Assembly: GCA_021202245.1 (NCBI GenBank)
Contig: JAJQDK010000112.1
Coordinates: 6,583-17,740, forward strand
Length of the DNA: 11,158 bases
Direction: 5' to 3'
DNA from: Clostridiales bacterium
Lineage (GTDB): Bacteria; Bacillota; Clostridia; Oscillospirales; Acutalibacteraceae
Shown here: in pieces, positions 1-6,957 of the stretch
Position numbering within the stretch: the first letter of the stretch is position 1
Layout of the letters: each line of letters begins with the position of its first letter
Notes under the pieces: generated by a model
Told to the model about the DNA's origin: nothing
The model's database searches: none
What the model saw: only the letters and a program-made list of their open reading frames with translations
Position numbers and translations under genes: made by a program

Positions 1-2
1 TC

Positions 3-578
3 GATGGGACGCGTGCGAGGCGGTTCGGGGGTTCCAGGGGGTTGGGTGGGCTGGGCGGCTGCTCCTCAAGTGATGAGGTGAGCGGAACCTACACGGCGGT
101 GATTGATATTCAGGATTACGGCAAGATTACCGTTGAGCTGGATGCAGACACTGCTCCGATTACCGTTGCAAACTTTATCAGCCTGGCTGAGGACGGATTT
201 TATGACGGGCTGACATTCCACAGAATTATATCGGGCTTTATGATGCAGGGCGGCGACCCGCTGGGCAACGACACAGGCGGCAGTGATGCCACGATTACCG
301 GTGAATTTTCAAACAACGGAATTGAAAACGACCTCTCGCACACAAGAGGCGCAATCTCTATGGCCCGCTCAACCGACTATAACAGCGCAAGCTCACAGTT
401 CTTTATTGTTCAGGAGGACAGCACATATCTTGACGGCGACTATGCGGTATTCGGCTATGTTACCGACGGTATGGACATTGTGGATGAAATCTGCGACAAC
501 ACTCCGGTGACTGACGACAACGGTACTGTTGAAGCTGAAAATCAGCCGATTATCAATACGATTACAATTGAAGAATAA
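3..578 (+). CDS. Cyclophilin-type peptidyl-prolyl cis-trans isomerase, probable lipoprotein (5' end missing or corrupted)
   Basis: Catalyses cis-trans isomerisation of X-Pro bonds and probably helps exported proteins fold outside the membrane. The cyclophilin core is clear. Counting from the TTG at 42, FHRI lies at 59-62 with the catalytic Arg at 61, FMMQGGDP at 66-73, and SQFFI at 118-122. The position equivalent to human CypA Trp121 is Tyr129, as in many bacterial forms. A Cys in a lipobox-like LGGC followed by SSSDE suggests a lipid-anchored protein with a short acidic linker. However, nothing before the Cys resembles a signal peptide: the frame stays open to base 3 but encodes Arg/Gly-rich residues with no hydrophobic stretch and no ATG or ribosome binding site. 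The true N-terminus is therefore outside the window or garbled. The stop is TAA at 576-578, followed by a terminator. The family is secure; the N-terminus and lipoprotein status are not. Confidence 0.88.
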   Translation, partial: DGTRARRFGGSRGLGGLGGCSSSDEVSGTYTAVIDIQDYGKITVELDADTAPITVANFISLAEDGFYDGLTFHRIISGFMMQGGDPLGNDTGGSDATITGEFSNNGIENDLSHTRGAISMARSTDYNSASSQFFIVQEDSTYLDGDYAVFGYVTDGMDIVDEICDNTPVTDDNGTVEAENQPIINTITIEE

Positions 579-607
579 GCAAATTTTTTAACCTAAGACG
601 AAAAATT

Positions 608-639
608 AACCTCCGCAGCACTGTGCTGCGGAGGTTTTT
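608..639. terminator. Strong intrinsic terminator between convergent genes, probably bidirectional
   Basis: A perfect 13-bp stem (608-620 with 624-636) closes a 3-base loop. It contains the GC-rich half cctccgcagca and is followed on the plus strand by five Ts at 635-639. On the minus strand the same hairpin is followed by AATTTTT (complement of 601-607 region), so it can also end the ABC operon transcript that stops at 660. Both converging genes lie within about 30 bases of it. Confidence 0.92.
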
Positions 640-659
640 GCGTTGGATTTAACGAACGG

Positions 660-1328
660 CTAAGCGTTTTTCTTCTGCGCCTTTTGTACTTTGCCGAGCT
701 GATATACTACGTCGGATTTTTTTGCAACCTCGGGTGAATGGGTAACCAAAATCACGCATTTTCCGTTGTCGGCAAGTCCGCGGAGAATTTCAAGAATCTC
801 ATCCTGCGTTTCACCGTCAAGGTTTCCGGTAGGCTCATCGGCGAGAATATAGTCGGGCTCGTATGAAAGCGCTCTGGCGATGGCAACACGCTGCTGCTGA
901 CCGCCCGAAAGCTTTAAAATTCTGCGGTCGGATTCATCTCTGCTGAGCCCCACGGATTCAAGAAGCTGATAGGCACGGGCTCTTTTGTCGTCACAGGCAT
1001 AGCCGGCAATATTCATGGAAAGCTCTACATTCTCAACGGCAGTAAGCTTTGTAAGAAGATTGAAGCTCTGGAATATTACTCCCACATATTTTCTGCGATA
1101 GTCGTATTTGTTCATACTGTTGATGTCACGGTCGTTGCAGTATATGTTGCCGGATGTGGGAGAGGCAAGACCGGACAGCACCGAAAGCAGAGTGGTTTTG
1201 CCGGCGCCGGATTTTCCGACTATTGCGTAGATTTTGCCGGACGTGAATTCGTAATTTATATTTGAAAGCACTTGAACAGTATCGTATGAAAAACATACGT
1301 TTTCAAGACGTAAGCTTGGATTTTCCAT
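660..1328 (-). CDS. ABC transporter ATP-binding protein, MacB/LolD (lipoprotein/peptide export) type
   Basis: Cytoplasmic ATPase subunit that powers the FtsX/MacB-type permease encoded just upstream. All nucleotide-binding motifs are intact in 222 residues: Walker A GKSGAGKT at 38-45, Q-loop Gln87 in IFQSFN, signature LSGGQQQR at 140-147, Walker B YILADE at 160-165 followed by PTGNLD, and H-loop His197 in VTHS. The ADEPTGNLD string and the length are typical of the MacB/LolD/FtsE class rather than importers. The ATG at 1328 is preceded by a near-perfect AAGGAGG (1337-1343) that overlaps the permease stop codon, with a 12-base gap between genes, so the two are co-translated. The C-terminus ends in a short Lys-rich tail. 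The substrate cannot be told from sequence. No membrane-fusion protein or second permease is adjacent. Confidence 0.95.
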   Translation of the reverse strand: MENPSLRLENVCFSYDTVQVLSNINYEFTSGKIYAIVGKSGAGKTTLLSVLSGLASPTSGNIYCNDRDINSMNKYDYRRKYVGVIFQSFNLLTKLTAVENVELSMNIAGYACDDKRARAYQLLESVGLSRDESDRRILKLSGGQQQRVAIARALSYEPDYILADEPTGNLDGETQDEILEILRGLADNGKCVILVTHSPEVAKKSDVVYQLGKVQKAQKKNA

Positions 1329-1340
1329 TATTCTGCCTCC

Positions 1341-3011
1341 TTAATCACGGTTGGAAAGTATTTTGAGCGGGTCATAGCGCATAATAGCCGTCACGGAAAC
1401 TGCGCTTGCAATCAACGCCAGAAGCACGCAAATGCCGAGAAGCTCAAGCAAAACGGTTAAATTAACAGCCGAATCAATCTCGGTGATGTAGCTGTTTATG
1501 CCGCCCTTTGCGCTGCTGTCAGAGCTGACCGAGTCTGCGCTGCCGGAGATATCGTCTGGCAATTCAGCGTCGCTCATATCGCCCATATTTACCTTGCCGC
1601 CGCCGACTTCTATGCCGAATGCCTGCTGCTGATTATCGCTTGTTTCCTGAGTGGAGGTAACCTGACTTTCAAGCAAAACATTGGCAACGGGAACAGATGA
1701 AACAGCGCCCACGGCTCCGCCGATGATGACAGCAAATAGGGTAACTATAAGCATCTCGGCAACAAACTGGACTGCAACCTTGGCTTTTTTCATTCCGATT
1801 GCGGTAAGAACGCCGATTTCATATTTTCTCTCACGAATACTGAAAATATTGAGCACAACAAGAATGAGTGTGCCGATAATTATAATGACAATCAGGAAAT
1901 ATCCTGCAATGGTGCTGAGAGTTTCAAGCGGAACAAGACTCTGCTCGTAGCTGCTGACGTCGGTTGAGCTTACGGTGTAGTCCTCGGAAAGACCGAGATC
2001 GTAAACCTCCTCGCAGAAAACATCGTAATCATCAACGGAAGCAAAAACATAGGTTCCGCTCGTCTGAGAATAAACCGCCGTGGAGGATTCGTTGCCGTCG
2101 TCATCGGTTGTTGTTTCGGCAACGGACTCGGAATTGTCTACAATAGCCTTGAGAGCGGTGTAGCTCATATAAATTTCATTTGAGGGGTCTGCTGCGGAAA
2201 ACATTTGGCTCATACCGTTGGAATCCGAGGAATTTTCCGTTGAGTAGATGCCGACAACGGTAAGGTCGTAGGTTTCGTCCTCGTCATTGGGATTGGCAAG
2301 AGTTATTGTGTCGCCTACAGAAACAGAATTGTATGTAGCAAGCTCCTCTGAGATTATGCAGTCGTAATCGCTTGTGCCCGCCTCAAAAACAGAGCCGTCT
2401 GTAATGGTGCTGGTGCCGTCTAAGAAGTCGGTCATAGCGTCGTCGTCGGAATAGCCGATTATTGAAAAATCTCCGTTGCCGGAAATTGACATTCCGCCGC
2501 CCTGACCGGCATCATTCATTTTTCCGCCGCCGATATCATCGGGGACATCGCTGTTTGAGCCGCTGTCGTCCGAGTCGCTGTCATCTGATGAAGCCTCATC
2601 GGCAGAGGACGAGCTGCTTGTTACGGGTTCAATATCATCCGTTCCGTCAAGCGATGAGGTTATGGTGTAATAAAAATCCTCAACGGTTGAGGCGTCAGCA
2701 TAAACCTCAAGCTCATCAATTGATAAGCTGTCGGAAAAGCCGGAAAAGCTTGATTTGTCAAAGTGCATTTCTTCGTCGCTGTCGCCGTCCGACTCACCCT
2801 TTGCGTTATTCATCATAGCGCTGCGGTCAACAGAAATTTGAGCGGTGATTGACATTCCTTCAAGCGCCGACTCTCTTGCGCTCGCCGCCGCCTGCCTTAT
2901 TGAAAGGCCGATACAAAGCGAGACGGCAATTACAAATATTATAATTGCCATCAGAATGTTTCTTCCCTTGGAGCGCCATACGTTGCGAAAAGCATTTTTT
3001 AAAATGTACAT
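1341..3011 (-). CDS. ABC transporter permease, FtsX/MacB family, with acidic Ser/Asp-rich extracellular region
   Basis: Membrane subunit of the ABC transporter, 556 residues. Four membrane segments are visible, at about 18-38, 367-392, 411-442 and 515-543, in the FtsX/MacB arrangement: one helix, a large extracytoplasmic domain, then three helices. The conserved FtsX-domain patch IRERKYEIGVLTAIGMKK follows helix 2, and the protein ends in YDPLKILSNRD, as in this family. Two features are odd. The extracellular domain carries a low-complexity Ser/Asp run at about 130-157. The loop between helices 3 and 4 is unusually long (about 443-514) and contains another Gly/Ser/Asp-rich insert. ATG at 3011 follows GAGGAGG at 3019-3025 with good spacing. 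This is the first gene of the operon, with an inverted-repeat operator candidate just upstream. Mechanotransmission-type export (peptide, antibiotic or lipid) is a family-based guess; the substrate is unknown. Confidence 0.92.
   Translation of the reverse strand: MYILKNAFRNVWRSKGRNILMAIIIFVIAVSLCIGLSIRQAAASARESALEGMSITAQISVDRSAMMNNAKGESDGDSDEEMHFDKSSFSGFSDSLSIDELEVYADASTVEDFYYTITSSLDGTDDIEPVTSSSSSADEASSDDSDSDDSGSNSDVPDDIGGGKMNDAGQGGGMSISGNGDFSIIGYSDDDAMTDFLDGTSTITDGSVFEAGTSDYDCIISEELATYNSVSVGDTITLANPNDEDETYDLTVVGIYSTENSSDSNGMSQMFSAADPSNEIYMSYTALKAIVDNSESVAETTTDDDGNESSTAVYSQTSGTYVFASVDDYDVFCEEVYDLGLSEDYTVSSTDVSSYEQSLVPLETLSTIAGYFLIVIIIIGTLILVVLNIFSIRERKYEIGVLTAIGMKKAKVAVQFVAEMLIVTLFAVIIGGAVGAVSSVPVANVLLESQVTSTQETSDNQQQAFGIEVGGGKVNMGDMSDAELPDDISGSADSVSSDSSAKGGINSYITEIDSAVNLTVLLELLGICVLLALIASAVSVTAIMRYDPLKILSNRD
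2541..2624 (-). other. Low-complexity Ser/Asp-rich tract within the permease
   Basis: Codes for permease residues about 130-157, dominated by Ser, Asp and Glu, and followed directly by a Gly-rich stretch (GGGKMNDAGQGGG at 161-173). It lies in the predicted extracytoplasmic domain and is probably a flexible acidic linker. Codon choice varies across the run rather than repeating one unit, so this is protein-level low complexity more than a DNA tandem repeat. Confidence 0.7.
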
Positions 3012-3039
3012 TTTGGTACCTCCTCAATATTTGCTTAAG

Positions 3040-3055
3040 ATAGTATCTATACTAT
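3040..3055. promoter_or_regulatory. Perfect inverted repeat, candidate operator of the ABC operon
   Basis: The 16-base element atagtat-ct-atactat is a perfect 7-bp inverted repeat with a 2-base centre. It sits 15 bases upstream of the permease ribosome binding site and 29 bases from the ATG. It overlaps -10-like hexamers on the minus strand (TATAGT at 3056-3051 and TATAGA at 3051-3046), so a bound dimer would block transcription. No convincing -35 box was found at 16-18 bases. Small ABC operons of Firmicutes are often controlled by GntR/YtrA-like repressors that bind AT-rich TAnTA-style palindromes. No regulator gene is in the window, so that assignment is inference. Confidence 0.55.
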
Positions 3056-3211
3056 ACCTTCCTTTTTTGAAATCGGTGTGTACAAAATATGAACAAAAAT
3101 CAAAATTTACTTAGAAAATAAGCGGAAACTTTAATTTTAATTTAAATCAGAGCCGAGCAGATTTGCCTTGCTCAATCTCGTTCACATGCGCCGTTGACGT
3201 CGCTCTTCAGG

Positions 3212-5359
3212 TTAAAATCGCATAGTAAGACCTATTCTGTTTTTGTCGGGGGCAACATTTAAAATTTTCACGTTCACCACGTCGCCCACCTTTAAAATCT
3301 CGCTCGGATGCTTTATATACTTGTCGCAAATCTGCGAGATATGAACCAGTCCGTCCTGATGCACGCCTATATCAATAAAAGCGCCGAAATTTATTACATT
3401 GCGCACAGTGCCCTTAAGCTCCATTCCCTCTTTTAAGTCCTTAATGTCGAGGATATCGCTGCGGAGCATAGGCGCCGGCAGCTCGTCACGGGGGTCACGT
3501 CCGGGCTTTGAAAGCTCCTTAACTATATCATCAAGAGTAGGCAGACCTATATTGAGCCGGTCGGCAAGCGACTTTGTGCCTGCATTTTTTACCCGAAGAG
3601 AAATGTCGGAAAAATCGCCTAATTTTATTTCTTTATCAGAATAATTCAACAGTGTTAAAAGCTCTTTTGCGCTTTTGTAGCTTTCGGGATGAACTCCTGT
3701 GTTGTCAAGAGGATTTTTGCTTTCGGGAACACGCAAAAATCCTGCGCACTGTTCAAACGCCTTGGGACCGAGCTTCGGGACCTTCTTTAATTCCGCACGA
3801 GGACTAAACGCTCCGTTTTCCTCCCTGTAGGCAACAATATTCCTGCAAACGGTGGAGTTAAGTCCCGAAACTCTCAAAAGCAAAGCCGGCGAGGCAGTAT
3901 TGAGATCAGCGCCCACGGAGTTTACGCAGTCCTCAACCACTCCGTCAAGCGTTTCACCGAGCTTTTTCTGCGGCATATCGTGCTGATACTGCCCTACCCC
4001 TATCGCCTTAGGTTCAATCTTGACAAGCTCCGCAAGGGGGTCCTGTAAACGGCGCGCAATTGATACAGCGCTTCTGAGAGTTAAGTCAAGCTCCGGAAGC
4101 TCTGACGCCGCAAGCTTTGAAGCCGAGTACACAGAAGCTCCCACTTCGCTTACTACCATATAATATACGGGGTAATCGACAGCTTTGATTACATCAGCCG
4201 TGAACATTTCGGTTTCCTTGCTCGCCGTGCCGTTGCCGATTGAAATTATGTCAACGTGATACCTTTTAATCAGATACAATAGCGTCTGCTTTGATTCGGC
4301 AATTTTCTTTTCCGAATGAGTGGGATATATTACCGCCGTGTCAAGCACCTTGCCCGTGTCGTCAACCACTGCAGTCTTGCAGCCGGTACGGTAGCCGGGA
4401 TCAAGTCCCAGCACGGTTTTTCCTTTTACGGGCGGCTGCATCAGGAGCTGTTTAAGGTTCACCGCAAAAACCTTCATTGCGTTCTCGTCAGCCTTTTCGG
4501 TCAAATCATTTCTGATTTCACGCTCGATTGACGGAAAAATCAAACGCTGATAGGCATCGCTGCACGCTTCCTTGATAATGTCGGCGCAAAGCATATTTGT
4601 ATCCTTCAGCATTACCTTATAAATTGAGTTAAGCGGTCTTTCGCTGTCCGTTTCAATACAGGCCTTGAGGAAACCCTCTTTTTCGCCTCTGTTGACTGCA
4701 AGAACACGGTGCCCCGCAATCTTGCTTACCGCTTCTTTAAAATCATAATATATAGTATAGACGCTCTCCTTTTCCTTATCTGTTGCAGCAGATACGATTG
4801 AGCCGTACATATTAGTGAGATTGCGCACACGCTTGCGGATTTCGGCATTATCGGACACCTGTTCTGCGATGATGTCCATTGCGCCCTGCAAAGCTTCCTC
4901 GGCTGTTTGAACACCCTTTTCATCATTGATATAATCCTCTGCGGATTTTATCGGGTCAAAGCTCGCCTCCTGCTTTAAAATATCATCGGCAAGCGGTTCA
5001 AGCCCCTTTTCCTTTGCGACAGACGCCCTGGTTTTGCGCTTGGGACGGTACGGGCGGTAAATGTCCTCAAGCTCACTGAGAGCAGTCGCCTTATCAAGCG
5101 CGGCTGAAAGCTCGTCCGTCAGCTTTTCCTGCGAATCAATAAGCGAGCGAATTTCCTCCCTGCGCTTGTCAAGCCCCCGCAGATATTCAAGCTTTTCGCT
5201 GAATTCACGAATGAGCTGGTCGTCCATTGAGCCGTGCATTTCTTTTCTGTATCGGGCGATAAAGGGAATTGTATTGCCCTCGTCAAGCAAGGCGATTATG
5301 TTTGCGGCATACTCCTCCCTGATATTGAATTGCTGTGAAAGAATCGCTGAATATTCCAT
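3212..5359 (-). CDS. tex: Tex family transcription accessory / RNA-binding protein (YqgF-HhH-S1)
   Basis: Cytoplasmic nucleic-acid-binding protein of the Tex/Spt6-like family, implicated in transcription and RNA metabolism. The 715 residues match the usual length and all domains are present in order: N-terminal helical Tex region (IPFIARYRKE at 31-40, LEDIYRPYRPKRKT at 97-110), YqgF RNase-H-like domain (VLGLDPGYRTG at 316-326, SIGNGTASKETE at 373-384), the conserved VVSEVGASVYSAS block (402-414) and GVGQYQHD (454-461), helix-hairpin-helix DNA-binding repeats (about 485-545), and a C-terminal S1 domain (about 644-715, with NFGAFIDIG and GLVHIS). An in-frame GTG at 5410 would add 17 residues, but it falls inside the promoter. 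The ATG at 5359 has GGAGG five bases upstream and starts the conserved N-terminus, so it was chosen. The gene appears monocistronic. No frameshift or missing block was seen. Confidence 0.96.
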   Translation of the reverse strand: MEYSAILSQQFNIREEYAANIIALLDEGNTIPFIARYRKEMHGSMDDQLIREFSEKLEYLRGLDKRREEIRSLIDSQEKLTDELSAALDKATALSELEDIYRPYRPKRKTRASVAKEKGLEPLADDILKQEASFDPIKSAEDYINDEKGVQTAEEALQGAMDIIAEQVSDNAEIRKRVRNLTNMYGSIVSAATDKEKESVYTIYYDFKEAVSKIAGHRVLAVNRGEKEGFLKACIETDSERPLNSIYKVMLKDTNMLCADIIKEACSDAYQRLIFPSIEREIRNDLTEKADENAMKVFAVNLKQLLMQPPVKGKTVLGLDPGYRTGCKTAVVDDTGKVLDTAVIYPTHSEKKIAESKQTLLYLIKRYHVDIISIGNGTASKETEMFTADVIKAVDYPVYYMVVSEVGASVYSASKLAASELPELDLTLRSAVSIARRLQDPLAELVKIEPKAIGVGQYQHDMPQKKLGETLDGVVEDCVNSVGADLNTASPALLLRVSGLNSTVCRNIVAYREENGAFSPRAELKKVPKLGPKAFEQCAGFLRVPESKNPLDNTGVHPESYKSAKELLTLLNYSDKEIKLGDFSDISLRVKNAGTKSLADRLNIGLPTLDDIVKELSKPGRDPRDELPAPMLRSDILDIKDLKEGMELKGTVRNVINFGAFIDIGVHQDGLVHISQICDKYIKHPSEILKVGDVVNVKILNVAPDKNRIGLTMRF

Positions 5360-5364
5360 AGTTT

Positions 5365-5369
5365 CCTCC
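5365..5369 (-). promoter_or_regulatory. Ribosome binding site that fixes the tex start
   Basis: GGAGG on the minus strand lies 5 bases before ATG 5359. The longer frame opening at GTG 5410 has no comparable site and would need an mRNA starting upstream of the extended -10 element, so the shorter start is preferred. Confidence 0.75.
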
Positions 5370-5400
5370 GTATTAAGCTTTGAAAGCTGAGCTGATAAAC

Positions 5401-5409
5401 AGTATAGCA
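5401..5409 (-). promoter_or_regulatory. Extended -10 promoter of tex
   Basis: Minus-strand TGC-TATACT matches the TGnTATAAT extended -10 consensus of the vegetative sigma factor, with a further upstream T-G giving the Gram-positive TRTG form. No clear TTGACA-like -35 lies 16-18 bases upstream (TAGCAA at 17), which is common for extended -10 promoters. It predicts a transcript start near 5394 and a leader of about 35 bases before the tex ATG. Confidence 0.65.
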
Positions 5410-5552
5410 CATTTATGAAAATTTTGCTATTGCCATTATTTGTTGTTAATCGGGACTGTATTTTAGTCTAAGCTGCAAAAGTCACCGCTCCTGTCATTGA
5501 AGCTTTTTACATAGCTAAGGCTTTGCTCCGAGTTAAATTCCAATTTGGAAAC

Positions 5553-5588
5553 AAAAAGCAATCCCTCGCCTTTTGGCGGAGGATTGCT
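5553..5588 (-). terminator. Intrinsic terminator of the thi operon
   Basis: On the minus strand a 14-base stem (5588-5575 with 5570-5557, one two-base internal mismatch) closes an AAAA loop and is followed by TTTTT (complement of 5553-5557) and then GTTT. It lies about 60 bases after the thiC stop. The plus strand lacks a T-run after the hairpin, so it acts only on the thi transcript and separates it from the tex promoter. Confidence 0.85.
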
Positions 5589-5648
5589 GCTTAAAACGAC
5601 AAGAATATTATACAGAATTAAACGCTTGCGGAATTTGATTACCGAACA

Positions 5649-6953
5649 TCAGAGAATATCAATATGCTCGCCGTTGAGGGCTTTGTTCATACTGCGAACT
5701 GCGCAGAATTTGCCGCACATTGAGCAGGTGTCATCGTGTTCGGGCTTTCTGTCGTCACGGATTTTTTCAGCGGTTTCGGGGTCAATAGCGCACTCCCACT
5801 GAGCGTTCCAGTCAAGCCTTCTTCTGGCATCGGCCATTTTGTCGTCAATTTCTCTTGCGCCCCGCACACTCTTGGCAACGTCTGCGGCATGAGCGGCAAT
5901 TTTGGAAGCGATTATGCCCTGCTTAACATCGTCAACATTTGGAAGCGCAAGGTGTTCGGCAGGAGTTACATAGCAAAGAAATGCTGCGCCGGAAGCGGCG
6001 GCAATTGCTCCGCCGATTGCAGAGGTGATGTGATCGTAGCCGGGCGCAATATCGGTTACCAACGGTCCGAGCACATAGAACGGCGCGCCGCTGCAAATTG
6101 TGCTTTGAAGCTTCATATTTGCCTCTATCTGATCCATAGGCATATGACCGGGGCCTTCAACCATAACCTGAACGTCCTTTGCCCACGCGCGCTTTGTAAG
6201 CTCGCCGAGACGTACAAGCTCTTCAATCTGACAAACGTCGCTTGCATCGGCAAGGCAGCCCGGACGGCAGGCATCGCCGAGTGAGATTGTAACATCATAC
6301 TCACGGCAAATATCGAGGATTTCATCAAAATATTCATAGAACGGATTTTCATTGCCTGTCATACACATCCATGCAAAAACAAGCGAACCGCCGCGGGATA
6401 CTATGTTCATTTTTCTTTTGTGCTTTTTAATCTGTTCAATGGTTTTGCGTGTGATTCCGCAATGGAGCGTTACAAAGTCAACGCCGTCCTCTGCGTGTAG
6501 CCTTACAACATCTATAAAATCCTGCGCAGAGAGAGTATCAAGGTCACGCTGATAGTGAATTACTGAGTCGTAAACCGGCACCGTGCCTATCATTGCGGGA
6601 CATTCGCTTGTAAGCTTTCTTCTGAAAGGAACGGTGTCGCCGTGTGAGGACAAATCCATAATTGCGTGCGCACCCATATTTACGGCTTCCATAACCTTTT
6701 GCATCTCAATGTCGTAATCCTTGCAGTCACGGGATACTCCCAAATTAACATTGATTTTTGTTTTTAGCATTGAGCCGACGCCTTCGGGGTCAATACACTT
6801 GTGGTTTTTGTTTGCGCAGATTGCAACCTTGCCCTGTGCAACAAGCGGCATCAGCTCCTCAACCGTCATTCTTTCCTTTTCGGCAACCGTCTTAATTTCT
6901 TCGGTGACAATGCCTCTTTTTGCAGCGTCCATCTGCGTAGCATATTCTCTCAT
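5649..6953 (-). CDS. thiC: Phosphomethylpyrimidine synthase ThiC (radical SAM)
   Basis: Converts aminoimidazole ribotide (AIR, a purine intermediate) and S-adenosylmethionine to HMP phosphate, the pyrimidine half of thiamine, plus formate and CO. The 434-residue size fits the short clostridial/archaeal form, which lacks the long N-terminal extension of enterobacterial ThiC. Conserved blocks include MGAHAIMDLSSHGD (93-106), LHCGIT (163-168), SRGGS (186-190), EGPGH (266-270) and TPAEH (330-334). His270 and His334 are 64 residues apart, as are the zinc-binding histidines known in Caulobacter ThiC. The [4Fe-4S] cysteines are at 410, 413 and 417 near the C-terminus, a CX2CX3C spacing. ATG 6953 is preferred over an in-frame codon at 6977 because AGAAAGG sits 8 bases before it and it leaves a 4-base gap after thiD. 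It is the last gene of the operon. Confidence 0.97.
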   Translation of the reverse strand: MREYATQMDAAKRGIVTEEIKTVAEKERMTVEELMPLVAQGKVAICANKNHKCIDPEGVGSMLKTKINVNLGVSRDCKDYDIEMQKVMEAVNMGAHAIMDLSSHGDTVPFRRKLTSECPAMIGTVPVYDSVIHYQRDLDTLSAQDFIDVVRLHAEDGVDFVTLHCGITRKTIEQIKKHKRKMNIVSRGGSLVFAWMCMTGNENPFYEYFDEILDICREYDVTISLGDACRPGCLADASDVCQIEELVRLGELTKRAWAKDVQVMVEGPGHMPMDQIEANMKLQSTICSGAPFYVLGPLVTDIAPGYDHITSAIGGAIAAASGAAFLCYVTPAEHLALPNVDDVKQGIIASKIAAHAADVAKSVRGAREIDDKMADARRRLDWNAQWECAIDPETAEKIRDDRKPEHDDTCSMCGKFCAVRSMNKALNGEHIDIL

Positions 6954-6957
6954 ATTA

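Noticed and set aside
3056..3211. Possible terminator of tex in the gap before the ABC operon.
   Set aside because: Only a weak GAGCA/TGCTC 5-bp stem with a 9-base loop is visible and it is not followed directly by a T-run. No terminator is called, and read-through into the ABC operon cannot be excluded.
5538..5550. Inverted repeat ttccaa-t-ttggaa between tex and thiC.
   Set aside because: It lies just past the thi terminator T-run and far upstream of the tex promoter, with no position that suggests a role; short AT-rich palindromes of this size arise by chance.
5411..5552. Small gene or gene remnant between the tex promoter and the thi terminator.
   Set aside because: No frame of useful length with a ribosome site and no recognisable fragment; treated as plain intergenic sequence.
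5736..6284. A 182-codon plus-strand frame opposite thiC.
   Set aside because: Antisense to conserved ThiC sequence with no family similarity and no ribosome site; shadow frame.
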